Positions 5,682 to 13,475 of a stretch of 21,699 nucleotides of DNA are shown here, one piece after another. This stretch comes from JAUSPI01 sp964454305 (GTDB taxonomy: Bacteria; Desulfobacterota; Syntrophia; Syntrophales; JADFWA01). The notes below the pieces were generated by a model, which searched no databases, was not told the origin of the DNA, and was given only the letters and a program-made list of their open reading frames with translations. Numbering within the stretch: position 1 is the stretch's first letter; each line of letters begins with the position of its first letter. Position numbers and translations under genes: made by a program. Location of the stretch: assembly GCA_964454305.1 (NCBI GenBank), contig CAYVXX010000039.1, positions 1 through 21,699 of the forward strand, written 5' to 3'.

Positions 5682-7862
5682 CTATGACAAGGACAACAGA
5701 TGTGATCTGAGGTTGGTCGTCTTCTTATTCAGGCCGAGTTTATTTCTGATGTTGTTTCTATGAAAGTTTATCGCCCCTTGCGATGAATTCAACAGTTCTG
5801 CAATCTCTTTGCTGGTTTTACCTTCTTTTATGAGGTTGGCGATCTGAATTTCCCGAGGAGTGAGGTGTAAATATTTTGAGGTTAAATTCCGTAAAAAAGG
5901 AGAAATGATATCGTTCAGATGGGTTTCGACAATACTTACGCAGGCAATCTGGTGAACAGTTAACCGTGTTTTTTTCAACTTTTCAACATATGGTTCTACG
6001 AATTCCTTAACATTTGACAAAACCTTTTCCTCAAGATCCGTTTTGTCTTCTTCTCTTTGTTTGAGTAACACTTTCAGGGCGATATTAACTTCCTGAAGAT
6101 TTAGTGACTTAGCTTCCAGTTCCCACTTCCGTTTCTTCAAATCTTCTTCTGCGCGCTTACGCTCCGTAATGTCGCGGGCAATCCCCGCAGTACCTATTAT
6201 TTCGCCTCCGTCATCATATATCGGCGTCCTAATCACTTCTATCCAGCTCTCCCGGCCATCTTTTCCTACTAAGGGTTCTTCGACCTGTTTCCGTGTACCA
6301 CACTCTATGACTTTTTTATCATCCTCCTTGTACTTTTCAGCCAACTCGGCAGGCCATATATCAGAATCAATAAGACCGACGACATCTGCCGGCTTCAAAC
6401 CACAAGCCTTACCGAAGGCCTCATTCACCGCGATATACCTGCTCTCCCTGTCTTTTAACCAGGCCATATCTGGAATATTATCGAGGATTGCTTTCTGCTG
6501 GAGTTGAGTTTTATGCACAGCCTCCTCCACAAGTTTGTGTTTACTGATATCCGTGGCAATTTTCAATCGCCCCGTGCGCCCGTCTATCCACTGAATTGCC
6601 ATTGTCTGATCCTGAATCAGAAGCCATATCCCCAATGCCTCATGATACTGTTCCCAAATATAAAAGCCTGATTTTTTCCTTTCCGGCGTTAATAATTTCT
6701 CATCGACACAAAAATCACAGGGGCCTGGCTGATTTAGTATACTTTGCCAGCAAATTTTGCCTGTAACATCACCAAACAAATCCATCATATGTTTATTGAT
6801 GTAAAGCACCTCATACGTGTCCATATCGATAATATACACGGAAGAATTCAGACTATCCAGAACCATCAATAACCGCGCATGGGCCTCCCTTAGCTGTTCT
6901 TCGGTGTATTTTCGTTCAATAACTTCACGTTCGAGCAGCGAGGTTGTTTTTGTCAGTTCTATCGTACGTTCCTTCAGCAATGTTTCAAACTGTGCATCAT
7001 GTTCCCGTAATGCCTCTTCAACTCGCTTGTGCTCTGTGATGTCACGTGCCGCGGCAAGGACACCAATAACATTGTCAGACTTGTCTCTGTACACAGATGC
7101 GTTATAGAGAACAGGAGTAACACGGCCGTCCCTGTGACGTACTTCCAGGGGATAGTTATACAGTGCCCCTTCTCTCAATACCTTCCTGTACTCTGCTTTA
7201 ACCTTCTCAGGTTCTGTAAAATAACTCGAAACATCTGTCCCAATCAATTCCCCCCGTGAATATCCTGTGATCTTCTCGGCTGCAGCATTCACATAGCTTA
7301 TTTTTCCGGCCGGATCAATGGCAACGAGTGGATCCAGACACGCTTCAAGAAGGGTACGGTTGTAAATGTTTGCCAGTCGCAATGATTCCTCGGCCTGTCT
7401 CTGCCCGGTAACATCTGAGTACGTTACTACAATCATTCTATCCTTCAGGATTTCACCTACTCGTGAAGAACTCACCAGGCAAACAATATCCCTGCCATCC
7501 TTATGCCGGCAATGAAATTCTCTACTGTACGTTCGCTGTTTCTCAAGCGCCGGATATGTATATCCGGCAATTTCTTCATACTCTTCGTCGCTTCGGTACA
7601 ACACACGTGTGCTTTTGCCAATCAATTCCTCAATCTTCCAGCCAAAGACCAACTTCACCGCATGGTTGGCAAAAATGATCCGGCGATCTTTTAAGCCAAT
7701 AACTGCATGTGGAATCGAATCCAGAATCGATAGCGTAACCGCCTTGAGGTCATTCTGGCCTTGTTTGCCCATGTCCTCTCTTTTCCCCGATTCGTCAAGC
7801 AGTGGAAACATTTCGTCTATTTTATCTAAAAATTGTTCATCCGGCACATTTTTATAGTTCAT
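5682..7862 (-). CDS. Four-PAS sensor with LuxR-type DNA-binding domain
   Basis: This is a 726-aa soluble transcription regulator with no membrane segment or signal peptide. PAS domains lie at about 45-157, 167-282, 330-447 and 455-572; three end in the typical DxT/DIT(E/G) followed by K/R-rich linkers. The third PAS carries a GPCDFC motif (Cys382/Cys385), a possible metal or redox site. A Glu/Lys-rich coiled coil (about 573-640) leads to a LuxR/GerE HTH (about 660-724) with HLTPREIQIANLI and FHRNNIRNKLGL. There is no kinase or receiver domain, so sensing and DNA binding are in one chain. The ATG at 7862 has GGAAG nearby; a GTG at 7871 would add three residues. It lies between two CoA-transferase operons that point away from it, so it is a good candidate regulator of one or both (inference). 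Confidence 0.85.
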   Translation of the reverse strand: MNYKNVPDEQFLDKIDEMFPLLDESGKREDMGKQGQNDLKAVTLSILDSIPHAVIGLKDRRIIFANHAVKLVFGWKIEELIGKSTRVLYRSDEEYEEIAGYTYPALEKQRTYSREFHCRHKDGRDIVCLVSSSRVGEILKDRMIVVTYSDVTGQRQAEESLRLANIYNRTLLEACLDPLVAIDPAGKISYVNAAAEKITGYSRGELIGTDVSSYFTEPEKVKAEYRKVLREGALYNYPLEVRHRDGRVTPVLYNASVYRDKSDNVIGVLAAARDITEHKRVEEALREHDAQFETLLKERTIELTKTTSLLEREVIERKYTEEQLREAHARLLMVLDSLNSSVYIIDMDTYEVLYINKHMMDLFGDVTGKICWQSILNQPGPCDFCVDEKLLTPERKKSGFYIWEQYHEALGIWLLIQDQTMAIQWIDGRTGRLKIATDISKHKLVEEAVHKTQLQQKAILDNIPDMAWLKDRESRYIAVNEAFGKACGLKPADVVGLIDSDIWPAELAEKYKEDDKKVIECGTRKQVEEPLVGKDGRESWIEVIRTPIYDDGGEIIGTAGIARDITERKRAEEDLKKRKWELEAKSLNLQEVNIALKVLLKQREEDKTDLEEKVLSNVKEFVEPYVEKLKKTRLTVHQIACVSIVETHLNDIISPFLRNLTSKYLHLTPREIQIANLIKEGKTSKEIAELLNSSQGAINFHRNNIRNKLGLNKKTTNLRSHLLSLS

Positions 7863-8010
7863 AGCTTCCACTTTTTGAGAAACAGGGTTTCAATAATCAG
7901 CACATAATACCCTCACACAGGGTTAAAGACTTTATATATTTTATATCTCTGACATTACATATTTGCTCCCGCTTATCACGATTTACACAACAAATCTACT
8001 ATTAAATAAA

Positions 8011-8085
8011 GATGAACCTGCAAAAATAACCGGTACCTGATGGAGTACTGTTGAAATATTTCTTTGTGTAAAAAATAGAAAATTC
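8011..8085 (+). pseudogene. Decayed fragment of the NifU-like gene, with TGA at the same position
   Basis: Positions 8021-8076 match 115-170 at 46 of 56 bases with no gap. The frame reads DEPAKITGT, TGA (8038-8040), then WSTVEIFLCVKN, against GYAKITGT, TGA, GDTVEMFLRGRN in the first copy. The rest of the gene is not recognisable on either side. The GTG that forms the hairpin loop in copy 1 is kept at the same distance from the TGA (8066-8068), and one outer pair has changed from G-C to A-U. Confidence 0.75.
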
Positions 8086-8220
8086 GTTTGGGTCTTGCCG
8101 ATACTCTTTTATGAGAGCAAAAACCCTCGTTTTTACAATGCCCAAAACCTCCTTTTGGTTTTAGATTATGGCCTTTCAGTGTTCACTTTTACTTCGTAAA
8201 TGACAAATTGAAAAATTTAC

Positions 8221-8248
8221 TTGACATACAAGGAAATCCTTATATACT
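8221..8248 (+). promoter_or_regulatory. Sigma70-type promoter
   Basis: TTGACA (8221-8226) is a perfect -35 box and TATACT (8243-8248) matches the -10 box at 5 of 6 positions, with a 16-nt spacer. It points toward the Cys-rich gene and CoA-transferase operon 2 and would leave a leader of about 280 nt before 8537. Confidence 0.55.
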
Positions 8249-8536
8249 TTGCCAAGTTTAAATTTCCCAGAGGGGAAGAAAGTATTTATCTGCCGGCACA
8301 TTCTTCAATTATAACAATAAGGAAGGCTCTGCCTGCTACAATCAGCAGAAATGTTAGGGTGGTACAAACGGAGTGCTATCCTGACAAATTCGTAGCCCCA
8401 CAAGGCAAGGTTAGCTTTGCGCGTTTTTTGGATGCATCGGTAAGCCGTTCAAAAAGGCTTGACTAGCATACCCCCTTATAGCTTCCTGAAGGTGGAGGGT
8501 TGATAATAACCCTCAATTTACCTTATCTCGATACCG

Positions 8537-8791
8537 ATGGTTGCTTTAAGAGACAACGAAAAGCTCACCCCGGAATGGAGGGATATGTCCATCTTTCCCC
8601 ATAATTGCGATGAATGTGGCCAGCCTGAGGAGAACTTCAGGTTTTGTGAGAGCAGATGTATGCTGCAGAGTTGTCCTGAATGCACGTTCCTTCTTCAGCT
8701 CTATGGCACTGGTTGCGGAAATGTCCGCGTTTATTATCTGTGTCGTAAATGTTATGAGGAACGTATCGCACGGGGGTTTGTTGAGCCCTAG
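8537..8791 (+). CDS. Cys-rich small protein, zinc-finger-like
   Basis: This 84-aa protein has nine Cys: CDEC (24-27), CESRC (37-41), CPEC (46-49), Cys60, and CRKC (69-72), arranged like two treble-clef or ribbon metal sites. I do not recognise the family. The ATG at 8537 has no clear ribosome-binding site. A second ATG at 8585 (MSIFPHNCDEC) keeps all Cys and follows GGAGGG, though very closely, so the start is uncertain. It lies 79 nt before the CoA-transferase alpha gene, downstream of the promoter at 8221, and may be co-transcribed. A role in regulation or protein interaction is only a guess. Confidence 0.6.
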   Translation: MVALRDNEKLTPEWRDMSIFPHNCDECGQPEENFRFCESRCMLQSCPECTFLLQLYGTGCGNVRVYYLCRKCYEERIARGFVEP

Positions 8792-8870
8792 GAAGGAGGT
8801 GTGAACTACTTTCCAGAAATTTTTCGCGTCACTAACTTAATCTCTATTAAAGAAAAAGGAGGAATAATAA

Positions 8871-9908
8871 ATGGACGGTATAGACAAACGGATGACGCTT
8901 AAGGATGCGGTAGCAACTCACATCCAAGATGGCGACACTGTTTACTATGGGGGCTTCCAGATCATGGTTCCCATAGCACTGACTCACGAAATCATCAGAC
9001 AGAAGAAAAGGAACCTGACAACCATCGAATCCTCAACGGACGTAGGTGGGCTGGATCTTATGGTGGGTGCCGGCTGTGTTTCGCAAATGCACACTGCCTG
9101 GGTCATGAACTGGTATGTTAAGGCCCCCTATGCCCTTCGAAGGGCTTTCAATAGAGGTCTCCTCAAGAGGTATGACATCTCCAACTTCGGCGCCACCAGC
9201 GCCTTGATTGCAGGTTTCATGGGCATACCCTTCATCCCCATCCTGGGGAATATCGGTACGGATATGGTCAAAAACAACCCAACCGACCTCAGGATGGTTG
9301 AAGATCCTTTCACCGGCAAGAAGCAAACCGTTGTACGCGCCTGGCGGGCCGATGTGGCAATTATCCACGCACAGAAGGCCGACTGGCTCGGCAACGTGGT
9401 CTCATATGGGACACGCGGTGTCACCGACGAGTTTGGCGCCAACGGAGCAAAGCGGGGCGTCATAGTAACGGCCGAGGAAATTGTGGAGCCTGAAGTAGTC
9501 AGAAGCGATCCGGACCGCACAGTAGTTCCCTACTTCAAGACTCTGGCCGTTGTCCACTGCCCGTGGGGTGCTCATCCCTCGGCATGCCGCGGCTACTATG
9601 GCCTGGATATCCGCTTCTCTCAGTATCAGGGTAGATATGAGAGACACGGAGAACTTCTGCCTAAATTCCTCGATGAATGGGTTTACGGCTGTGAGGACCA
9701 CGCCGCTTACATTAATAAATACGTAGAAAAATTCGGCCAGGAAAGTCTGGATAGGCTGAAACCTGTCCTCGGCTTTACGCCGAGCCCAAAACTGGGTATC
9801 GATTACGGTTACCATGATCCGAATTGCTGGAAGGGTGTGCCGATGTTTGAAGACGACCGACTGACGGCCTTCGAAGCAGAAGTCGCCGCTAAGAAAGGGG
9901 GGAAGTAA
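8871..9908 (+). CDS. Glutaconate-type CoA-transferase, alpha subunit (operon 2)
   Basis: This 345-aa protein is a paralogue of the alpha subunit at 3342-4565. It starts directly with the conserved body (MTLKDAVATHIQDGDTVYYGGF) and lacks the N-terminal extension of about 90 residues. Family features are GFMGIPFIPILGNIGTDM, DPFTGKKQTVV, ADVAIIHAQKADWLGN and a C-terminal region with SACRGYYGLD. It is likely the alpha chain of a CoA-transferase acting with the beta chain encoded 2 nt downstream; the acid substrate is unknown. AAGGAGG lies 8 nt before the ATG. The gene is clearly GC-richer than most of the window. Confidence 0.87.
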   Translation: MDGIDKRMTLKDAVATHIQDGDTVYYGGFQIMVPIALTHEIIRQKKRNLTTIESSTDVGGLDLMVGAGCVSQMHTAWVMNWYVKAPYALRRAFNRGLLKRYDISNFGATSALIAGFMGIPFIPILGNIGTDMVKNNPTDLRMVEDPFTGKKQTVVRAWRADVAIIHAQKADWLGNVVSYGTRGVTDEFGANGAKRGVIVTAEEIVEPEVVRSDPDRTVVPYFKTLAVVHCPWGAHPSACRGYYGLDIRFSQYQGRYERHGELLPKFLDEWVYGCEDHAAYINKYVEKFGQESLDRLKPVLGFTPSPKLGIDYGYHDPNCWKGVPMFEDDRLTAFEAEVAAKKGGK

Positions 9909-9910
9909 AC

Positions 9911-10681
9911 ATGAGTGATTTTAAACTGACAGAACTTATGACAGTCCGTTGTGCCAAGGAGATTGCAGACGGAGAAGTTGTCTTTGTGGGAGTGGGACTT
10001 CCGCTTGTTGTGGCCGCATATGCCTTTGCCACCCACGCACCCAACATGATTATGTTAACCGAGGGCGGCGCTATCCGGGCCACACCTCCTCAGGCCCTTG
10101 CGATCACCGTGGATGATCCCGCTGCTTTCCAAGGGGCCGATGCGACGTTCGGCATGCTGGCCACCATGGCCGCACTGCAGCGAGGCGAGGTCGACGTTGC
10201 CTTCATCGGCGGCGCCCAGATCGATAAGTTCGGCAACATAAACTCGACCGGTGTAGGGGACTGGGCCAAGAAGGAAAGCTTCACGTACTTTGCCGGAAGC
10301 GGAGGCGCGAACGACATGGCGACGTCGGGCAAAAGGGTCCTTGCCATTATGCCCCAGGATCGGAAGAAGTTCGTCAATAAAGTGGATTACGTTACCACTC
10401 CCGGCTACCTGGGTGGCCCAGGGGAACGCGAGAAGTGCGGCATGATCGGTGGGGGACCGGCAGTTGTGGTCAGCACCATGGGTGTCTATGCGTTCGACGA
10501 ATGCACCAAGGAGATGTACTTGACCGAGTACTTCCCCGGCCAGTCAATTGAAAAGATCAAGGACGCCTGCGCATGGGATCTCAAGATTTCGCCTGATGTG
10601 ATTGAGACACCTGCACCGACCGCGGAAGAGGTCAGATGCCTCAGAGAAGATATTGACCCGACCGGTTTTTACCTCGGGTAG
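9911..10681 (+). CDS. Glutaconate-type CoA-transferase, beta subunit (operon 2)
   Basis: This 256-aa protein is a paralogue of the beta subunit at 2524-3315. The putative catalytic Glu51 is in MIMLTEGGAI, the equivalent of Glu54 in GctB, and the FIGGAQIDKFGNINST and FAGSGGAND motifs are kept. The expected reaction is CoA transfer through a glutamyl-CoA intermediate in the cytoplasm. It starts 2 nt after the alpha stop, with GGGGGAAG as ribosome-binding site, so the two are translationally coupled. It is GC-rich: 41 of 60 bases at 10141-10200 are G or C. A terminator follows at 10711. Confidence 0.87.
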   Translation: MSDFKLTELMTVRCAKEIADGEVVFVGVGLPLVVAAYAFATHAPNMIMLTEGGAIRATPPQALAITVDDPAAFQGADATFGMLATMAALQRGEVDVAFIGGAQIDKFGNINSTGVGDWAKKESFTYFAGSGGANDMATSGKRVLAIMPQDRKKFVNKVDYVTTPGYLGGPGEREKCGMIGGGPAVVVSTMGVYAFDECTKEMYLTEYFPGQSIEKIKDACAWDLKISPDVIETPAPTAEEVRCLREDIDPTGFYLG

Positions 10682-10710
10682 TTCTATAGAAAACAGAACC
10701 ATACGATAAT

Positions 10711-10746
10711 AGAGGGGGCGGTGTTTTTTCGAACACCGCTCTCTTT
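10711..10746 (+). terminator. Terminator of CoA-transferase operon 2
   Basis: The arm AGAGGGGGCGGTGTT (10711-10725) pairs with AACACCGCTCTCTTT (10732-10746) through a 6-nt loop; three or four pairs are G-U. It ends in TTT and lies 30 nt after the beta-subunit stop. Confidence 0.75.
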
Positions 10747-10811
10747 GTGGGAAAACTCATCTTAACCTCCAATAGTTAACAGGTGATATCATAGAACAAA
10801 AGATCGTAGAG

Positions 10812-11357
10812 ATGGGCTATGACAATGGCAGCCGGAATAAACTGGAGGAGAGATACCTGAAATACCGGAATTATTATGCGGTCATTGATATTTCCGGCTA
10901 TGGCGGGTACGGAAAAGCCGTCTATAACCATCTTTTCCCTGAGTTTGATCAGTGGTTTGAAAGAAAATCCCTGGATGATATTCCTCCCAATATGACTTTG
11001 CTGGAAGAAAGATCATATCTTATTGATCATTCGGATTTCAGGAAGGAAAGGGGAGGAGTGATCAGTTATCACATAAAAGTATTATCCCTCAGCATGATCG
11101 GGCTTATTATGGATCAGAATAGAGATGTAATTTCGGGGCAACTACTGCAGGACATAATCTTTGATATTTCCAGGCATACAAAATCATACGACTTTTCCGA
11201 CCGCTTGTGTTTTTCGATTACGGTCAGAATGTTTATAGATATGTTAAGGGAAAATTTTTCTCATTTCGGAAGCCAGGTGACCGATCTGTCTTTTCGTGAT
11301 TTTGCCAATGGGGATACTTTAAACCCAAAACCACAACCGGTTATCAGCATCCTGTGA
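10812..11357 (+). CDS. Hypothetical protein, 181 aa
   Basis: I do not recognise this protein. It is soluble with no signal peptide. It has an N-terminal YRNYYAVIDISGYGGYGKAVY segment, a central stretch rich in charged residues (LLEERSYLIDHSDFRKERGG), and helical segments with hydrophobic spacing (ISYHIKVLSLSMIGLIMDQ and FSDRLCFSITVRMFIDML). The ATG at 10812 has only a weak GTAGAG near it. Seven codons upstream in frame, an ATA at 10791 follows AGGTGAT at good spacing, so a rare ATA start cannot be excluded. It follows the terminator of operon 2 and is probably transcribed separately. Confidence 0.55.
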   Translation: MGYDNGSRNKLEERYLKYRNYYAVIDISGYGGYGKAVYNHLFPEFDQWFERKSLDDIPPNMTLLEERSYLIDHSDFRKERGGVISYHIKVLSLSMIGLIMDQNRDVISGQLLQDIIFDISRHTKSYDFSDRLCFSITVRMFIDMLRENFSHFGSQVTDLSFRDFANGDTLNPKPQPVISIL

Positions 11358-11487
11358 TATACTGGAACAGGGAAGGGATGAAAGAGATGGGACTTCCTAA
11401 AAATGCTGTGCCAATTGCATCGATTGGCTTATTTACGACGAGCACCTTGAAATCACAAAGAATTGAGGGTGCTTAGAGAAGACTGTT

Positions 11488-12336
11488 TTATTCACCAAAA
11501 CGATCTTTTAACAGAAATGTTTCCTTTACGGTAATATCTTTTCCAGTTTTATGAACAGTACAGCATTCATTATATAAATCATGTGAAAAAAATAGAATAT
11601 AGTTGTTTTCAACTGCTTCATTTAAAAAAAATTCTTTCTCCTCCAATGATATAAGTGGTCTGACATCATAACTCATAATATAAGGTAAGGGGATATGTGC
11701 GGTTGATGGCAGTAGATCTCCCGTAAAGACAACGGTTTCGCTCCGATAGTTAATGAATGGAATTATTTGACCATACGTATGTCCGTTAAATAATTTTACG
11801 GAGAAGTCGGGGAAGAGGGTACTGTCTCTGTCGATGAGCTTCAAATGGCCACTATCCCCTATCGGAATTATGTTTTCTCTCAAAAAAGACGCCTGCTCCA
11901 TTCTATTTGAATTAACGGCCAGATCCCATTGTTGTTTACTTGTCCAGTATGTGGCATTCTTGAAAACCAGTTCAAGCCGTGTTCTATCTCTATTATACTT
12001 CACTCCTCCGCCACAATGATCAAAATGGAGATGGGTTAATACAACGTCAGTGATATCATCTGCACTAAAACCGTGTTTACCGAGTGAGCTCAATAAAGTG
12101 TCATTACTATTTAAACAATAATAACTGAAAAATTTTTTATCCTGCTTATCTCCTGTCCCATTATCAATTAAAATTTTCTGATCTCTATCAACGACCAGCA
12201 AACAGCGCATCGCCCACTTACAAAGATTATTTTCATCAGCTGGATAAATTTTTTGCCAGAGCGTTTTTGGAATAAAACCGAACATCACTCCGCCATCTAA
12301 TTTAAACGTTCCTGTTTCTATTGGATATAGTTTCAT
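11488..12336 (-). CDS. MBL-fold metallohydrolase (lactonase/AiiA-like group)
   Basis: This 282-aa protein carries the metallo-beta-lactamase metal motif THLHFDHCGG (His102, His104, Asp106, His107), further ligands His186 (FNGHTYGQ), Asp207 (FTGDLLPS) and His252 (FSHDLYNE), and the typical start ETGTFKLDGGVMFG. It is a full-length two-metal hydrolase of the group that includes lactone hydrolases; the substrate is unknown. From memory, the opening (MKLYPIETG, FKLDGG, MFG) and PADENNLC..WAMRCLL closely resemble a group common in Bacteroidota. Together with its AT-rich composition (16 of 60 G+C at 12121-12180) this suggests transfer. The start ATG has only a weak AAGAG. It is a single gene facing away from fabI. 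Confidence 0.85.
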   Translation of the reverse strand: MKLYPIETGTFKLDGGVMFGFIPKTLWQKIYPADENNLCKWAMRCLLVVDRDQKILIDNGTGDKQDKKFFSYYCLNSNDTLLSSLGKHGFSADDITDVVLTHLHFDHCGGGVKYNRDRTRLELVFKNATYWTSKQQWDLAVNSNRMEQASFLRENIIPIGDSGHLKLIDRDSTLFPDFSVKLFNGHTYGQIIPFINYRSETVVFTGDLLPSTAHIPLPYIMSYDVRPLISLEEKEFFLNEAVENNYILFFSHDLYNECCTVHKTGKDITVKETFLLKDRFGE

Positions 12337-12681
12337 TGCTCTTACAACAGTGCCATCTCGCTATGTTACAACTTACGACAAAATAGTCGCTAATAATTCT
12401 ACCAATTATAGATCTCTTTTGAAAGAATAAAAAAAGATAGCATGGGAAACAATCAATTCAAGCAACCCTAACATCTGTATTAAACAAAAAATAAAGTGGA
12501 TTAGAGGGCTGACACAGACCATTCATCTTATTAAAAAAAACCTTGTTGCGCTTTTTGTCTTTTTCGTATCTAATATTTTTATGGTTCTCCTCTCTTCGTT
12601 GGCTTTGTTTTCGATAGCTTATCCTGCGAGAGAGGGATTTCTTTTGGGTTCGATTAATTTCATATAACCTCGAGGTAAAAA
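12337..12681. other. AT-rich intergenic region between divergent genes
   Basis: No gene or clear structured RNA is seen. It holds A-runs and T-runs and must contain the promoters for the MBL gene (minus) and fabI (plus), but I cannot pick convincing -35/-10 pairs. GAGGT lies before the fabI ATG. Confidence 0.5.
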
Positions 12682-13452
12682 ATGGCCAATTTTGAGCTTA
12701 AAGGTAAAAAAGCGATTATTTTTGGTATTGCTGATGAACAGAGTATCGCATGGCACATTGCAAAAGCGCTCAATAAGGACGGTGTGAGGATTGCAGTCGC
12801 CTACCAAAAGAGAGTTGAAGACTCTATCAGGCCATTGATAGAATTGTTAGATGATCCGGTCTCGATGCCGTGTGACGTTGTCGATGATTCTTTACTTGAC
12901 CGATTTTTTGAAGAAGCAAAGCGGGAATTTGGGAATGTTGATTTCCTGGTTCATAGTATCGCATTTGCAAAGAAAGATCATCTGCAGGGTAAATACTTTG
13001 AAGTCGACAGGCGCGGATATCAAATAAGCCAGGAGGTGAGCGCTTATTCACTGACGGAATTAACAAAAAGAACATATCCCATCATGAACGAGGAAGGGAG
13101 CATAATAACCATATCTTATATCGGTTCGGTGAGGGTCATCCCGCACTATAATGTAATGGGTGTTTGCAAAGCTGCATTAGAAGCATCTGTGAGATATTTG
13201 TCTTGGGATGTCGGCGACAAAAAGATAAGGATTAATGCAATCTCTTCAGGGCCTATAAGGACACAGGCGGCATCTGGAATTACCGGGCTCGAAAAATTGC
13301 TGGATCATCAAATTGAAGTTGCGCCACTCCACAGGCTAAATACTGCAGATGATGTTGCTAATCTCGCTCTATTTTTATGTTCTGATTTGTCAAGGAACAT
13401 AACCGGTCAGGTTATTTATGTAGATGCCGGGTATAGTAATATGGGATTGTAA
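12682..13452 (+). CDS. fabI: Enoyl-[acyl-carrier-protein] reductase (NADH)
   Basis: This 256-aa protein is a short-chain dehydrogenase of the FabI type and reduces trans-2-enoyl-ACP in the last step of each fatty-acid elongation round. It shows GIADEQSIAWHIAKAL (15-30) for NADH binding, CDV at 64-66, HSIAFAKKDHLQGKY (91-105), and the catalytic Tyr146, Tyr156 and Lys163 in SYIGSVRVIPHYNVMGVCK, at the same numbers as in E. coli FabI. ISSGPIRTQAASGI and the ending ITGQVIYVDAGYSNMG complete the pattern. The Ala of the usual MGVAKAALE is Cys162. GAGGT lies 6 nt before the ATG. It stands alone, with no other fatty-acid genes nearby. Confidence 0.92.
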   Translation: MANFELKGKKAIIFGIADEQSIAWHIAKALNKDGVRIAVAYQKRVEDSIRPLIELLDDPVSMPCDVVDDSLLDRFFEEAKREFGNVDFLVHSIAFAKKDHLQGKYFEVDRRGYQISQEVSAYSLTELTKRTYPIMNEEGSIITISYIGSVRVIPHYNVMGVCKAALEASVRYLSWDVGDKKIRINAISSGPIRTQAASGITGLEKLLDHQIEVAPLHRLNTADDVANLALFLCSDLSRNITGQVIYVDAGYSNMGL

Positions 13453-13475
13453 CCGAAGTCAGGACGGCCTCCACA

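Larger units (their letters stand above)
4715..5991. repeat. Partial direct duplication: 4715-5083 and 5619-5991
   Basis: About 370 bp covering the 3' end of the PAS-LuxR gene and its 3' flank occur twice in the same orientation. Both copies start at GATAAGTT and include the shared flank CTTATACTATGACAAGG. Similarity stops inside the codons for EKLKKTRLTV. The encoded proteins differ at about 17 of 100 positions, so the duplication is not recent. The inverted-repeat element at 5131-5279 lies between the copies. Confidence 0.8.
7863..8536. other. Gene-free stretch with NifU remnant, promoter and hairpin
   Basis: Contents: an AT-rich region upstream of the PAS-LuxR gene, the decayed NifU-like fragment (8011-8085), a promoter-like pair (8221-8248), and a small hairpin GAGGGTT/AACCCTC (8495-8501/8508-8514, loop GATAAT) just before the Cys-rich small gene. 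The frame 8221-8466 is open but starts inside the -35 box and has no ribosome-binding site, so I do not call it. Confidence 0.6.

Noticed and set aside
8356..8365. AGGGTGGTAC, part of the T-box antiterminator consensus
   Set aside because: The CGCG that should follow is absent and no specifier stem or terminator pair could be drawn; likely chance.
8221..8466. 81-aa open frame starting at TTG
   Set aside because: The start lies inside the -35 box, there is no ribosome-binding site, and no family features are seen.
11429..11478. AGCACC/GGGTGCT stem after the 181-aa gene
   Set aside because: Only 6 bp with a loop of about 20 nt and no T-run, so not a convincing terminator.
12640..12665. GGTTCGATT resembling a tRNA T-arm
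   Set aside because: No acceptor, D or anticodon stems can be formed around it.
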